A stretch of DNA of 33,758 nt from contig MGDH01000005.1 in the NCBI GenBank assembly GCA_001790855.1, positions 1 to 33,758 of the forward strand. The letters are read 5' to 3'. Positions 16,324 through 25,473 of this stretch are shown here, piece after piece; position 1 is the stretch's first letter; each line of letters starts with the position of its first letter. The notes beneath the pieces are model-generated. The model saw only the letters and a list, made by a program, of their open reading frames with translations. It was not told the origin of the DNA and searched no databases. The DNA comes from Candidatus Schekmanbacteria bacterium RIFCSPLOWO2_02_FULL_38_14 (GTDB lineage Bacteria > Schekmanbacteria > GWA2-38-11). Both the position numbers and the translations under genes were made by a program.

Positions 16324-16764
16324 ATGAGAATGAAGAAAAAAACTGGTTTGATGTTTATAGGTCTTTGCTTAGTTATATCAGCAGGTTTGGTGCTTGTAAA
16401 TTTTAATCAGGCTTCTTTTAAGGTAATGGCAGCTAATGAAAAAGCATTAAAGAACGCCTCTTCCTTCTTATCAGAAGGTGTGACATATGACCTTTTAGCA
16501 GGTACCACTGCTTCAGTAAGTGGTAACGTGGCTGGCAGAAAGAGTCATGCACAATCAGGTGTTGATATCGAGGTTTTAGAAAAAGGGAAAAAGGGAACAT
16601 CAGTTGGAACAGTTACAACTGGTGCAGATGGTAGCTATACGATTACCGGCTTAGAGAAAAATAACTACACCATCAAAGTTAACGGAAAGAAAAAAGGTCG
16701 CATTAAGATTAAAAGTGCTGATTTAGGCGAGACAATCATTAAGAACTTCAAGAGCAAAAAATAA
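16324..16764 (+). CDS. Small exported protein with carboxypeptidase-regulatory-like beta-sandwich domain
   Basis: A 146-residue protein with a charged start (MRMKKK) and hydrophobic segment TGLMFIGLCLVISAGLVLVNF, hence exported or membrane-anchored. Residues 60 onward, ASVSGNVAGRKSHAQSG, DIEVLEKGKKG, TTGADGSYTITGLEKNNYTI, resemble the CarboxypepD_reg/prealbumin-like beta-sandwich (SGxV..G..V...TDxxGxYxxxxLxxGxYxI). The tail is Lys-rich. The ribosome-binding site AAGGAGGTGAT is the strongest in the window; ATG 16324 lies 4 bp and ATG 16330 10 bp after GGAGG, so either may be used. With tandem promoters and its own strong terminator it is a single-gene unit that should be highly expressed. Function unknown; a structural or surface-binding role is a guess. 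Confidence 0.75.
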   Translation: MRMKKKTGLMFIGLCLVISAGLVLVNFNQASFKVMAANEKALKNASSFLSEGVTYDLLAGTTASVSGNVAGRKSHAQSGVDIEVLEKGKKGTSVGTVTTGADGSYTITGLEKNNYTIKVNGKKKGRIKIKSADLGETIIKNFKSKK

Positions 16765-16794
16765 ACCCCTTGTGAAAAATCTAAGGGAGTTATG

Positions 16795-16832
16795 AAAAGG
16801 GCTGCTTTTCAAAGAAAAGGCAGCCCTTTTTT
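16795..16832 (+). terminator. Rho-independent terminator
   Basis: GGGCTGC-TTTTC pairs with GAAAAGGCAGCCC (one bulged base) around an AAA loop and is followed by TTTTTT. It lies 30 bp after the small exported-protein gene and closes that transcription unit. The A-run on the left side may make it work in both directions. Confidence 0.88.
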
Positions 16833-16889
16833 ATATGGTTCAATATTTTTCCTAAATATTATATTTTCTCTAAATATTATTTCCCAGTT

Positions 16890-18230
16890 ATGAAATATTT
16901 TTTCGCAGCTTTTTTAGTAATATTTTTTTTTAATTTTTTATCCTGCCAGAAAAAAGAAGAGCCGTTGAGTGTAATACTAATTACAATTGATACCCTGAGG
17001 GCAGACCATCTTTCCTGTTACGGTTACAGAAGGAATACATCTCCAAATATAGACAATATTGCTAAAGAAGGAGTGTTTTTTCAGAATGCAGTTGCTTCTT
17101 CGTCATTCACACCTCCTTCAATGGCAACAATTTTTACTTCAAAGTATCCGAGTTCCCATGGTGTAAAGCACGGTGTTTTCAAAAAAAATAAGGTTTTTAA
17201 TCAGGAAGTTCTTTCAGATTCAATTCAGACACTCGCTGAAATATTAAAGGAAAACGGTTATGCTACATATGGGTTTCATACCAATCCGCATCTTTCAAAG
17301 GAATTCGGTTTTGCACAGGGGTTTGATTTTTTCAACCAGTTCACATTCTATGATGCATTGGAATTAAACAGCGAGATACTTCGGAACAAAGACAAAATTA
17401 AATCAGGCGGGAAATATTTTTTGTGGGTTCATTATTTTGACCCCCACTGGCCCTATCTTAAAAGAACTCCATGGATAAAGAAGTATTCTTCATTTAAATC
17501 TGATAAAGAAGATGAGACTGAATATGCAGACCCTCCTGAAAAATTCTCTAATGCAAAAAATTTGAAAAACAACAGAGAACTTCTTTCTTATATTATTGCC
17601 CGCTATGACAGTGAGATAAACTTTGTTGACAGATATGTGGGGGAACTTTTGCAATTTTTTAAACCTGAAAAGAATACTCTTGTAATCATAACGTCTGACC
17701 ACGGGGAGGAATTCTTTGAGCACGATGAGTTTACGCACGGACACCAGCTTTATGAAGAAAGTATAAAAGTCCCGCTTATCATATATGCTCCTTCAAAATT
17801 TCCGGCAGGGGTGAAGATAAGAGAACAGGTTGGTATCATAGATATAATGCCAACCATACTTGATATTCTGAAAATCAAAAGCAGGCAAAAACTTTCAGGC
17901 GAAAGCCTGCTTCCTTTAATTTCCGGCAATAAAAAAGAAGAAAGAATTTTATACAGCGAACTTGCAAGGGGTGGAAAAGATTCTGTGTCTGCAAGATTTA
18001 AAAACTGGAAATATATTTATGATGTAAAAGAGAACAAAGACGAGCTTTATGATTTGAACTCTGACCACGGAGAAAGAGATAATATAGCTTCTGTTAATGA
18101 AATGATTGTAAAAGATTTTCAGTCGAAAGTGAAGGGGCTTCTTTCGTCTTCAGGAGAGATTAAAAGCGAGGAAAAACCTGTTGGCAAGAATGTTGTTGAA
18201 AGCCTCAAATCCCTCGGATATATCAATTGA
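16890..18230 (+). CDS. Sulfatase-like lipoprotein, Thr-type active site
   Basis: A 446-residue alkaline-phosphatase-superfamily enzyme with a signal peptide ending in a lipobox-like NFLSC (C19), so probably a periplasm-facing lipoprotein. The catalytic domain begins VILITIDTLRADHLSCYGY, and LVIITSDHGEEFFEHDEFTHG gives the C-terminal metal ligands. As in the membrane-anchored relative at 12191, the nucleophile motif lacks Cys: SSFTPPSMATIFTSKYPSSHG has Thr74 where sulfatases carry formylglycine-Cys, and Met where CxPxR has Arg. The C-terminal YDLNSDHGERDNIAS resembles the sulfatase tail. No convincing ribosome-binding site precedes the ATG. It likely transfers or hydrolyses a phosphoester or similar group on the glycan; 'sulfatase' should not be taken literally. 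Confidence 0.82.
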   Translation: MKYFFAAFLVIFFFNFLSCQKKEEPLSVILITIDTLRADHLSCYGYRRNTSPNIDNIAKEGVFFQNAVASSSFTPPSMATIFTSKYPSSHGVKHGVFKKNKVFNQEVLSDSIQTLAEILKENGYATYGFHTNPHLSKEFGFAQGFDFFNQFTFYDALELNSEILRNKDKIKSGGKYFLWVHYFDPHWPYLKRTPWIKKYSSFKSDKEDETEYADPPEKFSNAKNLKNNRELLSYIIARYDSEINFVDRYVGELLQFFKPEKNTLVIITSDHGEEFFEHDEFTHGHQLYEESIKVPLIIYAPSKFPAGVKIREQVGIIDIMPTILDILKIKSRQKLSGESLLPLISGNKKEERILYSELARGGKDSVSARFKNWKYIYDVKENKDELYDLNSDHGERDNIASVNEMIVKDFQSKVKGLLSSSGEIKSEEKPVGKNVVESLKSLGYIN

Positions 18231-18238
18231 AACAGAAT

Positions 18239-20023
18239 ATGCTTCATAGGGTAAAAAATTATTTCCCGGAAAAAATTGACAGTTTTCTGCTTGTCCCGGT
18301 TATAATACTCTTTGCCTTCATAGTCTATTCCAGCTCCCTGAACAGTTCATTTGTATGGGATGATATTATCCTGATAGTGGAGAACCCTTCCATAAAAACA
18401 TTCAAGGTCTTTGATAATGTCTTTTCAAGAGATTTTTTTGACATATACGGAGATGCAATAGAATTTAAATATGGCTACTGGCGCCCTGTAATCACCCTTT
18501 CATATATGGTTGACTATCTGATTTGGGGCTTAAACCCTTCAGGGTTCCATCTTACAAATATTCTTCTCCATATTTTCAACTGTCTGCTGGTATATTTTAT
18601 CCTGTTAAAAGATTTCAGGAATTGGGTTGTCCCGTTTATTGCAACCTTTCTTTTTGCAATACACCCGATTCATACAGAGTCTGTTTCGTGGGTGGCTGGA
18701 AGGACTGATGTGGTTGCTGCGACATTTTTTCTTCTCTCTTTTTTGTTGTTTCAGAAATCAATAAATGATGAAGGAAGATTAAAGGCGAAATTTTATATTT
18801 TCTCAATTCTTGTTTTCTCTCTGGCAATGGTTTCGAAGGAGATGGTGATAATTTTGCCGGCAGTGCTTATTGCGTACAGATATTTTATCCCTGAGAATGG
18901 TTACATGTATGAAAAACTGAAAAAAAGTATTCTGCTGGGAATGCCTTATTGTATTGTTGTTCTTGTTTATATTTTTATCAGGTTCGGAGTCCTTGAAATT
19001 AAGGCAACCAAAAATGTTGAAAACAATCCGTTATTTGAATTTTATCCTACCCTTCTTTCATTCATAAAGTCTGTAACGGTCTATACCGGAAAGCTCTTTT
19101 ATCCGGTAAACCTCAATGCATATATTCAGAATCCTCCCTCTGGTTCAATTTTTGAGCCAATGGTATTTTTATCAATCTGTCTTTTAACAGTTTTTTTAGT
19201 TGCACTGGTCAAAACAAAAAACAGAAAATTTTCTTTTTATTCCCTATTTTTTCTTCTTACATTTTTTCCACTTTCAAATTTTTTAAGGATAAGCGCTCCG
19301 ACTGATATGGGGTTTGTTATGGCTGAAAGATTTCTCTATATCCCTTCGATTCCCTTTGTTGTTCTTATTGCAATGCCTGTAGCTTATCTTGCAAAAAATA
19401 GAAAATCTTTGCAGTTTGTAATATTTGTTATAATGGCGGCAATAACGCTGTTTTTTTCGTTCAGGGTTATAGCAAGAAACAGGGACTACAAAGATGATGA
19501 AGTCTTTTTTACAAAAACAATTCAGCAATCCCCGACTGCCCCGCTTCTGTATCAGTGCCTCGGGAATTTTTACATAAGAAATGGTATGAATGATGAAGCT
19601 CTTTTTTCTTATAAGAGGGCGCTGATTTTTTTCCCCGGCTTTTTCTCTACTAAAAACAACATAGGAACTATCTATACAAAGATGGGATTAAAGGAAGAGG
19701 CTATTGCCGAGTTTAAAGGCGCAATTGAGATAAACCCCTCATACCTTCTTGCCTATTACAATCTTGGAACGCTTTACGGAGAAATGGGAGATTATGATAA
19801 GGCAGTCCGCGTATTTGAAACAGCACTTAAGATAAACTCCGAATATATCAGGGCGCATAACGGGCTTGGAATAATATATGCAAAAAAAGGAGAATTTGAA
19901 AAAGCAAAAAAAGAGTTTGAGAGGGCTCTGAAAATAGAAGATTCAAACAGATATGCGAGATACAATCTTGATTTAATAAAAAAAATGAAGGGAATCCCTT
20001 CTGAAGAAGTTATTCAGAAGTGA
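18239..20023 (+). CDS. TMTC-like GT-C membrane protein with C-terminal TPR repeats
   Basis: A 594-residue polytopic protein. The first periplasmic loop NSSFVWDDIILIVENPSI carries the Asp-Asp typical of GT-C glycosyltransferases, followed by YWRPVITLSYMVDYLIWGLN and GFHLTNILLHIFNCLLVYFI, then AIHPIHTESVSWVAGRTDVV, the signature of TMTC/DUF1736-like proteins. About ten hydrophobic segments run to residue ~420. The C-terminal 140 residues form four TPR units (LGNFYIRNGMNDEALFSYKR and similar). Family knowledge: TMTC proteins are linked to O-mannosylation in eukaryotes; bacterial ones are thought to be polyprenyl-sugar-dependent transferases. Initiation could instead be TTG 18227, which overlaps the previous stop; the two differ by four residues. 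It is coupled to the lipoprotein gene. Confidence 0.85.
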   Translation: MLHRVKNYFPEKIDSFLLVPVIILFAFIVYSSSLNSSFVWDDIILIVENPSIKTFKVFDNVFSRDFFDIYGDAIEFKYGYWRPVITLSYMVDYLIWGLNPSGFHLTNILLHIFNCLLVYFILLKDFRNWVVPFIATFLFAIHPIHTESVSWVAGRTDVVAATFFLLSFLLFQKSINDEGRLKAKFYIFSILVFSLAMVSKEMVIILPAVLIAYRYFIPENGYMYEKLKKSILLGMPYCIVVLVYIFIRFGVLEIKATKNVENNPLFEFYPTLLSFIKSVTVYTGKLFYPVNLNAYIQNPPSGSIFEPMVFLSICLLTVFLVALVKTKNRKFSFYSLFFLLTFFPLSNFLRISAPTDMGFVMAERFLYIPSIPFVVLIAMPVAYLAKNRKSLQFVIFVIMAAITLFFSFRVIARNRDYKDDEVFFTKTIQQSPTAPLLYQCLGNFYIRNGMNDEALFSYKRALIFFPGFFSTKNNIGTIYTKMGLKEEAIAEFKGAIEINPSYLLAYYNLGTLYGEMGDYDKAVRVFETALKINSEYIRAHNGLGIIYAKKGEFEKAKKEFERALKIEDSNRYARYNLDLIKKMKGIPSEEVIQK

Positions 20024-20136
20024 TTTCGGATTGAAGATATATGGCGAGTGTAATTTTCTCCGTTTGCTGCAGGAGTTTCCAACATGCTGTATAAAAAATC
20101 CACTCATATGACATATACCTCAGCAGATTTCAGTTC

Positions 20137-23100
20137 TTAACTCGCGCTTTTATTGAATGGAAAACTGAGAATAAATTCTGTCCCCGCGTTGACCTTGCTT
20201 TTGACCTCAATTTTCCCTCCGTGCTTTTCTATAATTTCATAGATTATTGCAAGACCTAAACCTGTTCCTTCACCTACCTCCTTTGTTGTGAAAAAGGGGT
20301 CAAAGATTTTGTCAATATTCTCTTCAGAGATTCCGCAACCCGTATCAGCTACCTTAGCAATAACGGAGTTGCTTTCCATCCATGTTTCTACTTTTATTAT
20401 TCCTCCCTTTTCTCCAATGGCATGGGAGGAGTTAATAAGGAGGTTTAAAAAGATTTGCTCCAGCTCCCTTCTATTCCCCCAGAGTTTCGGGATATCAGTC
20501 TTTAGCTCCTTATCAACCCTGATATTTTTAATCTCAAGCTGATGGCCTATTATGTCAATGCTGTCTGCAATACATTCATTAAGATCTACCTCTGCCTCTT
20601 CTTTTGGCGTTGACGGCCTTGAGAAGATAAGAAGCTCCTTGATCATTTTCTTGCAGCGCATCCCTCCTTTATAGGCTGTTTCAAGCCAGCGGTTTTTCTT
20701 TACTTCTATTTTCTGAAAATTATTATAGAACTCCTCCATCTTCCGGGTACACTCTGCATGGGGGTTTGTCATAATGCACTCGTCAATAATTTTTTTCATA
20801 TCTATAGACTCAAGCCCTTTTACAAGCTCTAAGTTTGTTACAACACCGCTCAAAGGGTTATTTATCTCATGAGCTATACCTCCTGCAAGCCTTCCAATGG
20901 AAGCCATTTTTTCAGCTTGAATGAGTTGATGCTGAAGCTGTCTTTGTTTTTCCTCTGCTTTCTTTTTTTCAGTTATATCCCTTAGTATAGCAACTACGCC
21001 TGAAAGGTTTCCTTTTTTGTCATTTAAGGCAGCAACCGTCTGCTCAACCGGAAGAGATGAACCGTCTTTTTTTTTCCAGCCCATTTCAACCGGAGGAACT
21101 TTTCCTTTTTCCATAAGCAGGGCAAACATCTCCATCTGGGCGGCACGATGCTCTGGAACCCCGGTTGAGAACTCCATGGTGTTCATTCCTATTAATTCCT
21201 CTCTTGAATATCCGAGCATTTTTAAAAAAGCATTATTTGCCATTGTAAGAAATCCTGTATTATTGGTGACAATTATCCCGTCCACTGATGCCTCAAAGAT
21301 GCTTTCAAGATAATCTCTGGTTTCCTTTATTTCCTGTTCCAATTTCTTTTTTTCAGTTATATCCCTTATTATACCAACTGAGCCTGAAGGGTTTTCCTTT
21401 TTATCTTTCACATAAGCAGCAGACTGCTCAACAAAAAGCTGAGAGCCATCTTTCTTTTTATAAACTATTTCAACCGGAGAGACTTTTCCTTTTTCCATAA
21501 GCAGGGCATACATCTCCCTATTGGTGGCAATATGCTCGGGAATCCCGGTTGAGAACTTCCTGGAGTGCATTCCTATTAATTCCTCTCTTGAATAGCCGAG
21601 CATTTTTAAAAAAGCATTATTTGCCCTTGTAAGGACTCCTTTATTATCGACTACAATTATCCCGTCCACTGATGCCTCAAAAATACTTTCAAGGTAATCC
21701 TTCGTTTCCTTTATTTCCTGTTCCAGAGCCCGTTTCTGTGTAATGTCCTCCCGTGTAATTATTGCACCAACAATCATATTTTTTAAGTCCCTGAGAGGTG
21801 ATATTTTTACTGAATAAATAAACTGTCCTTTCTTGCCTTCAAAGGTTATATTGGAGTGCTCATAGCTTATTCCCTCTGTTAAAGCCTGATCGTAGATTTT
21901 TGAAGAGGCTTCCTTTAGTCTTTCAGGCATCTGATAAAGAATATCCTTGCCTATCTGTTCCTCCCTTTTTAGTTCCACACCCACTTTCCTCATCTGGTTT
22001 ACTATCTCTTCATTCATGGAGGTAATTTTTCTTTCCTTATCTATTACAATAACGCCGATTGGGATATTCCTTACAATATTTTCATTATATTCTTTCAGAT
22101 ACAGGATTTCCTCAGATGCCTTTACTTTCTCTTCCAGCGCTTCTGCTCTTTTCTTGTTGATTCTGATTGCGTAGCCGCTTGAAACAGTTAATACCAGTAT
22201 TATTGAGAAGGTAAGGATAAGGATATAGAAATAGCTTTTTCGTGCAGAAATGGCTACCTTCCCAAAAGGGGAACTGGTAGCTATTACCCAACCAGAAAGT
22301 CCCTGTCTTAAATTAAAACCCGTTGCTGCAAGAAGCTTTGTTGAATGATTTATTTTATTTCTTCCTGTAAATTTATTGGCTGTTATCATTTGTTTTTCCG
22401 GATTAAAACTTTCGTGGCACGAAAAACAGCTCTTGTCCTTGTCAAAAATATTTTTGAAGACCATTTCAGGATGTTCCGGCAGATAAATAAGAGTTCCTTT
22501 CTGGTCCATTACCCATACGGTTCCCTTTTTGCCCTGAGACAGGGGAGTAATATAATTTGTAAAAATATAATCAGAATCTATAAACAGAAGAATACAGCCT
22601 GAAAGTTCTTCACCTGAAGAAAGAGAATTAATGCCGGAAAACAGTTTATAAATCGGGATACCAAAGATTATTTCATTTGCAGGTGTGGGCGATAAAATAT
22701 TTTTTTTGCTTAACTCAGATATATAAAACTGCGGTGGTTTTAAATCTTTGGAAATTTGAAAAGGTTCGGTTTTACTTAAATCCAAATTTAAGAAATTTTT
22801 TCCTGAAGCCTGCCACTTGCAAATTCCGTTCCGGTCAAGAATGAGAATATTTTTTACTCCCTGCTCTTTTAGTGTTTCAAGGGATGTGTAGATTATCTGT
22901 TCAAAGTGTTTTTCTTTGAATCTTTCCTCTCTCAGTTCAGGAACAGAAGCTATCAGACCTGTAATCTGCTCCAGGTGCTGGAAATACCCTTCAATTCCTG
23001 AGGCAGCCTGCCTGGTTAAGACCTGTTGCCTTTCTGTATATTCCTCTGCCAGTCCTTCCATGCTGAGGTTATATATCTGGTATAAAATTATCAGGAAAAA

Positions 23101-23148
23101 TATTATGATGCCTATGGTCATTGCTATCTGGAAAACCATCTTTTTCAT
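20137..23148 (-). CDS. Sensor histidine kinase with periplasmic CxxCH motif and three PAS domains
   Basis: A 1003-residue membrane kinase. TM1 is at 5-26, an extracytoplasmic sensor domain spans about 27-305, and TM2 is at about 307-328. The sensor domain contains SCFSCHES (C241, C244, H245), a c-type heme attachment motif, in the compartment where heme c is ligated. Then come PAS domains at about 355-470, 478-600 and 606-729. The last two are near-duplicates ([32 protein letters not shown]). HisKA has [13 protein letters not shown] (H760), and the ATPase part has N-box [22 protein letters not shown] and GTGLGL. HisKA carries an insertion of about 30 residues with C791 and C800. AGGAG 7 bp before the ATG supports the start. 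No response regulator is adjacent, so it is an orphan. It probably senses redox or a small ligand at the heme. Confidence 0.9.
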   Translation of the reverse strand: MKKMVFQIAMTIGIIIFFLIILYQIYNLSMEGLAEEYTERQQVLTRQAASGIEGYFQHLEQITGLIASVPELREERFKEKHFEQIIYTSLETLKEQGVKNILILDRNGICKWQASGKNFLNLDLSKTEPFQISKDLKPPQFYISELSKKNILSPTPANEIIFGIPIYKLFSGINSLSSGEELSGCILLFIDSDYIFTNYITPLSQGKKGTVWVMDQKGTLIYLPEHPEMVFKNIFDKDKSCFSCHESFNPEKQMITANKFTGRNKINHSTKLLAATGFNLRQGLSGWVIATSSPFGKVAISARKSYFYILILTFSIILVLTVSSGYAIRINKKRAEALEEKVKASEEILYLKEYNENIVRNIPIGVIVIDKERKITSMNEEIVNQMRKVGVELKREEQIGKDILYQMPERLKEASSKIYDQALTEGISYEHSNITFEGKKGQFIYSVKISPLRDLKNMIVGAIITREDITQKRALEQEIKETKDYLESIFEASVDGIIVVDNKGVLTRANNAFLKMLGYSREELIGMHSRKFSTGIPEHIATNREMYALLMEKGKVSPVEIVYKKKDGSQLFVEQSAAYVKDKKENPSGSVGIIRDITEKKKLEQEIKETRDYLESIFEASVDGIIVTNNTGFLTMANNAFLKMLGYSREELIGMNTMEFSTGVPEHRAAQMEMFALLMEKGKVPPVEMGWKKKDGSSLPVEQTVAALNDKKGNLSGVVAILRDITEKKKAEEKQRQLQHQLIQAEKMASIGRLAGGIAHEINNPLSGVVTNLELVKGLESIDMKKIIDECIMTNPHAECTRKMEEFYNNFQKIEVKKNRWLETAYKGGMRCKKMIKELLIFSRPSTPKEEAEVDLNECIADSIDIIGHQLEIKNIRVDKELKTDIPKLWGNRRELEQIFLNLLINSSHAIGEKGGIIKVETWMESNSVIAKVADTGCGISEENIDKIFDPFFTTKEVGEGTGLGLAIIYEIIEKHGGKIEVKSKVNAGTEFILSFPFNKSAS

Positions 23149-23237
23149 TTTTTGACTCCTAAAGAATTCTTGACTTTAAAAAATATTGTAGTTAACTCTA
23201 AAGCTCATAGCAAGGAATTTGTTTAGGAGGTTAAATT

Positions 23238-23825
23238 ATGAAAAGGTCTGCAAAAGTAGAAAGAAAGACTAGCGAAACAGATATATCAATTTCATTAAAA
23301 TTAGACGGAGCCGGGGCAAGCAGTATATCCACTACTATTCCTTTCATTGACCATATGCTGTCTCTGATGGCAAGGCACGGACTTTTTGACCTGAAAATTA
23401 AAGCAAAAGGAGACACGGATATAGATTGTCATCACACGGTTGAAGATATCGGAATATGCCTTGGTGAAGCATTTAAAAAGGCACTTGGAGACATGAAAGG
23501 GATAAGCAGGTATGGGAGCCAGAACCTCCCAATGGATGAAACCCTTGTTTCTGCCGCAGTAGATATCAGCGGAAGACCATATCTTGTTTATAATGTTAAA
23601 TTCCCGAGAAAGGGATTAAGAGATTTCGACATAAGCCTATTCAAGGAGTTTTTCCAGGCTTTTTCTTCAACAAGCAGAATCACTTTGCACATAAATTTAG
23701 TCTATGGAAATAATGCTCATCATATTTGCGAAGCAGTTTTTAAAGCCTTCGGAAGGTCTCTCAGGCAGGCTGTTTCAATTGACCCGAGAATCAGGGGAGT
23801 GCTGTCAACAAAAGGGAAAATTTGA
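23238..23825 (+). CDS. hisB: Imidazoleglycerol-phosphate dehydratase
   Basis: Sixth step of histidine synthesis: dehydrates imidazole glycerol phosphate to imidazole acetol phosphate. It is a monofunctional 195-residue enzyme without the phosphatase domain of enteric HisB. Metal-binding motifs are visible in [27 protein letters not shown] and the second half [22 protein letters not shown]. The ATG follows a good AGGAGG (7 bp spacing). It is the first gene of a histidine block transcribed away from the sensor kinase; the 89 bp between them must hold both promoters, but no convincing pair of hexamers is evident. hisH starts on the base after its stop. Confidence 0.96.
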   Translation: MKRSAKVERKTSETDISISLKLDGAGASSISTTIPFIDHMLSLMARHGLFDLKIKAKGDTDIDCHHTVEDIGICLGEAFKKALGDMKGISRYGSQNLPMDETLVSAAVDISGRPYLVYNVKFPRKGLRDFDISLFKEFFQAFSSTSRITLHINLVYGNNAHHICEAVFKAFGRSLRQAVSIDPRIRGVLSTKGKI

Positions 23826-24467
23826 ATGATTGCAATTGTTGATTATGGAATGGGCAATTTAAGGAGTGTTCAGAAAGCCTTTGAAAAATTAAAATTTGAT
23901 GCTCTGATAACAAGAGAGCAGAAAGAAATAGAAAACGCAAAAGCTATTGTTCTTCCCGGTGTTGGGGCATTCAAGGACTGCATGGATAATCTTGAAAATC
24001 TCAAGCTCGTTGCGCCAATTGTTGATGGCATAAAAAAGGGAAAGCCATTTCTTGGAATATGCCTTGGATTGCAGCTTCTATTTTCTGAGAGCGAGGAGTT
24101 TGGCTTGCACAGGGGGCTTGATATAATAAAAGGAAGGGTCAAGAGGTTCCCACCTGATTTATCTGACCTTGAAGGGGATAGAGGAAAGCTTAAAATTCCT
24201 CACATGGGCTGGAACAGGATAAAAATCATAAAGAAAGCACCAATTTATGAAGGGATAGATGATGAGTCTTACTTTTATTTTGTTCACTCATATTATGTAA
24301 TTCCTGAGGATAAAGGATTTGCAGCCACTGAAACGTCGTATGGGATAAACTTTGTCTCGAGCATATGGAAGGATAATATTTTTGCCACCCAGTTCCACCC
24401 TGAAAAAAGCCAGAAGGCGGGGCTAAAGGTTCTGGAGAATTTCGGGAGGCTGGTTGAAAAAAGTTAA
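23826..24467 (+). CDS. hisH: Imidazole glycerol phosphate synthase, glutaminase subunit
   Basis: Hydrolyses glutamine and channels ammonia to HisF for imidazole glycerol phosphate formation. The class I amidotransferase nucleophile elbow GICLGLQLLF gives C79; the histidine and glutamate partners are in ATQFHPEKSQ (H191, E193). Other conserved segments are IAIVDYGMGNLRSVQKA, VLPGVGAFKDCM and PHMGWNRIK. 213 residues is slightly longer than typical, with a short expansion (FPPDLSDLEGDRGKLK) before PHMGW. It starts directly after the hisB stop. Its partner HisF is encoded 1.1 kb downstream, after hisA and two repeat-bearing gaps. Confidence 0.95.
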   Translation: MIAIVDYGMGNLRSVQKAFEKLKFDALITREQKEIENAKAIVLPGVGAFKDCMDNLENLKLVAPIVDGIKKGKPFLGICLGLQLLFSESEEFGLHRGLDIIKGRVKRFPPDLSDLEGDRGKLKIPHMGWNRIKIIKKAPIYEGIDDESYFYFVHSYYVIPEDKGFAATETSYGINFVSSIWKDNIFATQFHPEKSQKAGLKVLENFGRLVEKS

Positions 24468-24470
24468 AGT

Positions 24471-24668
24471 GTCATTGCCTGCCTACCGCAGGCAGGAGCG
24501 ACGAAGCAATCTCATTTTTTAGCTTTCAGTATTCAGTTGTCAGCTATCAGCGTTTACTGAGATTGCGGAGTTTATCCCGAGCGAGATTGCTTCAGGGCTA
24601 AAGACTTCGGCGTGAGCTAAGTCGAACGCCCTTCGCAATGACAGCGAGGGACCTGCTCGCAATGACAG
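24471..24668. repeat. Composite interspersed repeat between hisH and hisA
   Basis: The 235 bp gap is filled with repeat DNA. It opens with GTCATTG then, nested inside, a hairpin CCTGCCT-ACCGC-AGGCAGG (24478-24496), then AGCGACGAAGCAATCTC (to 24513). A reverse arm follows: GAGATTGCTTCAGGGCTAAA (from 24584) and CGCAATGAC twice (from 24634 and 24659), so the whole is a large imperfect inverted repeat. The middle has TTTCAGTATTCAGTTGTCAG, another common interspersed motif. The GTCATTG/GAAGCAATCT core also occurs at the end of moaD (5549). This looks like a mobile, non-coding element that accumulates in this genome; no open frame is seen. Confidence 0.8.
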
Positions 24669-24702
24669 TACAATGAAACATATTAATCATTGGAATAGTG
24701 AA

Positions 24703-25428
24703 ATGTTAATAATTCCTGCAATAGATTTGAAGGGCGGGAGATGTGTAAGGCTCATTCAGGGAAATATGGATGAGGAGACTGTTTTTTCTGATTCACCAAT
24801 TAAGGTTGCGAAAAAGTGGGAAGGGCTCGGGGCAAAAATTATCCATGTGGTTGACCTTGACGGAGCAGTTTCAGGAGAGCCAAGAAACAGGGAGCTTGTT
24901 GCTGAAATAGCAAAATCGGTTTCCATCCCTGTGCAGATTGGAGGAGGAATCAGGGATTTTAAAACTGCACAAGCATATTTTCGTGACGGGATAGCGCGGG
25001 TTATTTTAGGTACAGTTGCTTATGATAACACAAATCTTGTTAGTGAACTTTGCAAAAGCTATCCGGGGAAAATAATAGTTGGCATAGATGCAAGGAATGG
25101 AATGGTGGCAATTAAGGGATGGGTTGAAGTGACTGAGAAAAGAGCAATAGAACTTGCAAAAAAATATGAAAGTCTTGGTGTTTCAGGGATAATCTATACA
25201 GATATTTCCAAAGATGGAATGATGACAGGACCAAATATTGAGGCAATAAAAGAATTTGCCTCCTCAGTCAACATCCCTGTTACCGCTTCCGGGGGGGTTT
25301 CAAACCTTGATGATTTAAGAAAGATAGCAAAGATTGCCCATTACGGAATCGAGGGAGTAATTGTTGGAAAAGCCCTTTATACTGGCGCAATAGATTTGAT
25401 GGAAGCGATTAGAGAAGTGAATAGTTGA
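24703..25428 (+). CDS. hisA: Phosphoribosylformimino-5-aminoimidazole carboxamide ribotide isomerase
   Basis: Amadori-type isomerase that opens ProFAR to PRFAR, the substrate of HisF-HisH. It is a (beta/alpha)8 barrel: MLIIPAIDLKGGRCVRLIQG with catalytic Asp8, IHVVDLDGA, VQIGGGIRDF, KIIVGIDARNGMVAIKGW with the second catalytic Asp, and VTASGGVSNLDDLRKI and GVIVGKALYTGAI for phosphate binding. ATG 24703 puts the first barrel strand at the N-terminus as in other HisA proteins (241 residues). An ATG at 24673 in the same frame adds ten residues and sits against repeat DNA. The preceding gap is repeat-derived, so its ribosome-binding site is weak (GGAATAGTGAA). Confidence 0.94.
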   Translation: MLIIPAIDLKGGRCVRLIQGNMDEETVFSDSPIKVAKKWEGLGAKIIHVVDLDGAVSGEPRNRELVAEIAKSVSIPVQIGGGIRDFKTAQAYFRDGIARVILGTVAYDNTNLVSELCKSYPGKIIVGIDARNGMVAIKGWVEVTEKRAIELAKKYESLGVSGIIYTDISKDGMMTGPNIEAIKEFASSVNIPVTASGGVSNLDDLRKIAKIAHYGIEGVIVGKALYTGAIDLMEAIREVNS

Positions 25429-25473
25429 TAATGCAAGAGGAAGGCAATGTCTTGCCTATTTAAGAGTCAAGAT

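Noticed and set aside
20024-20136. Terminator between the convergent TPR protein and sensor kinase genes
   Set aside because: CTCC..GGAG can pair weakly but there is no T-run on either strand, so no terminator is called.
23161-23225. Promoter for hisB (TTGACT near 23170)
   Set aside because: No -10-like hexamer at proper spacing; TAACTC after 17 bp is too poor to claim.
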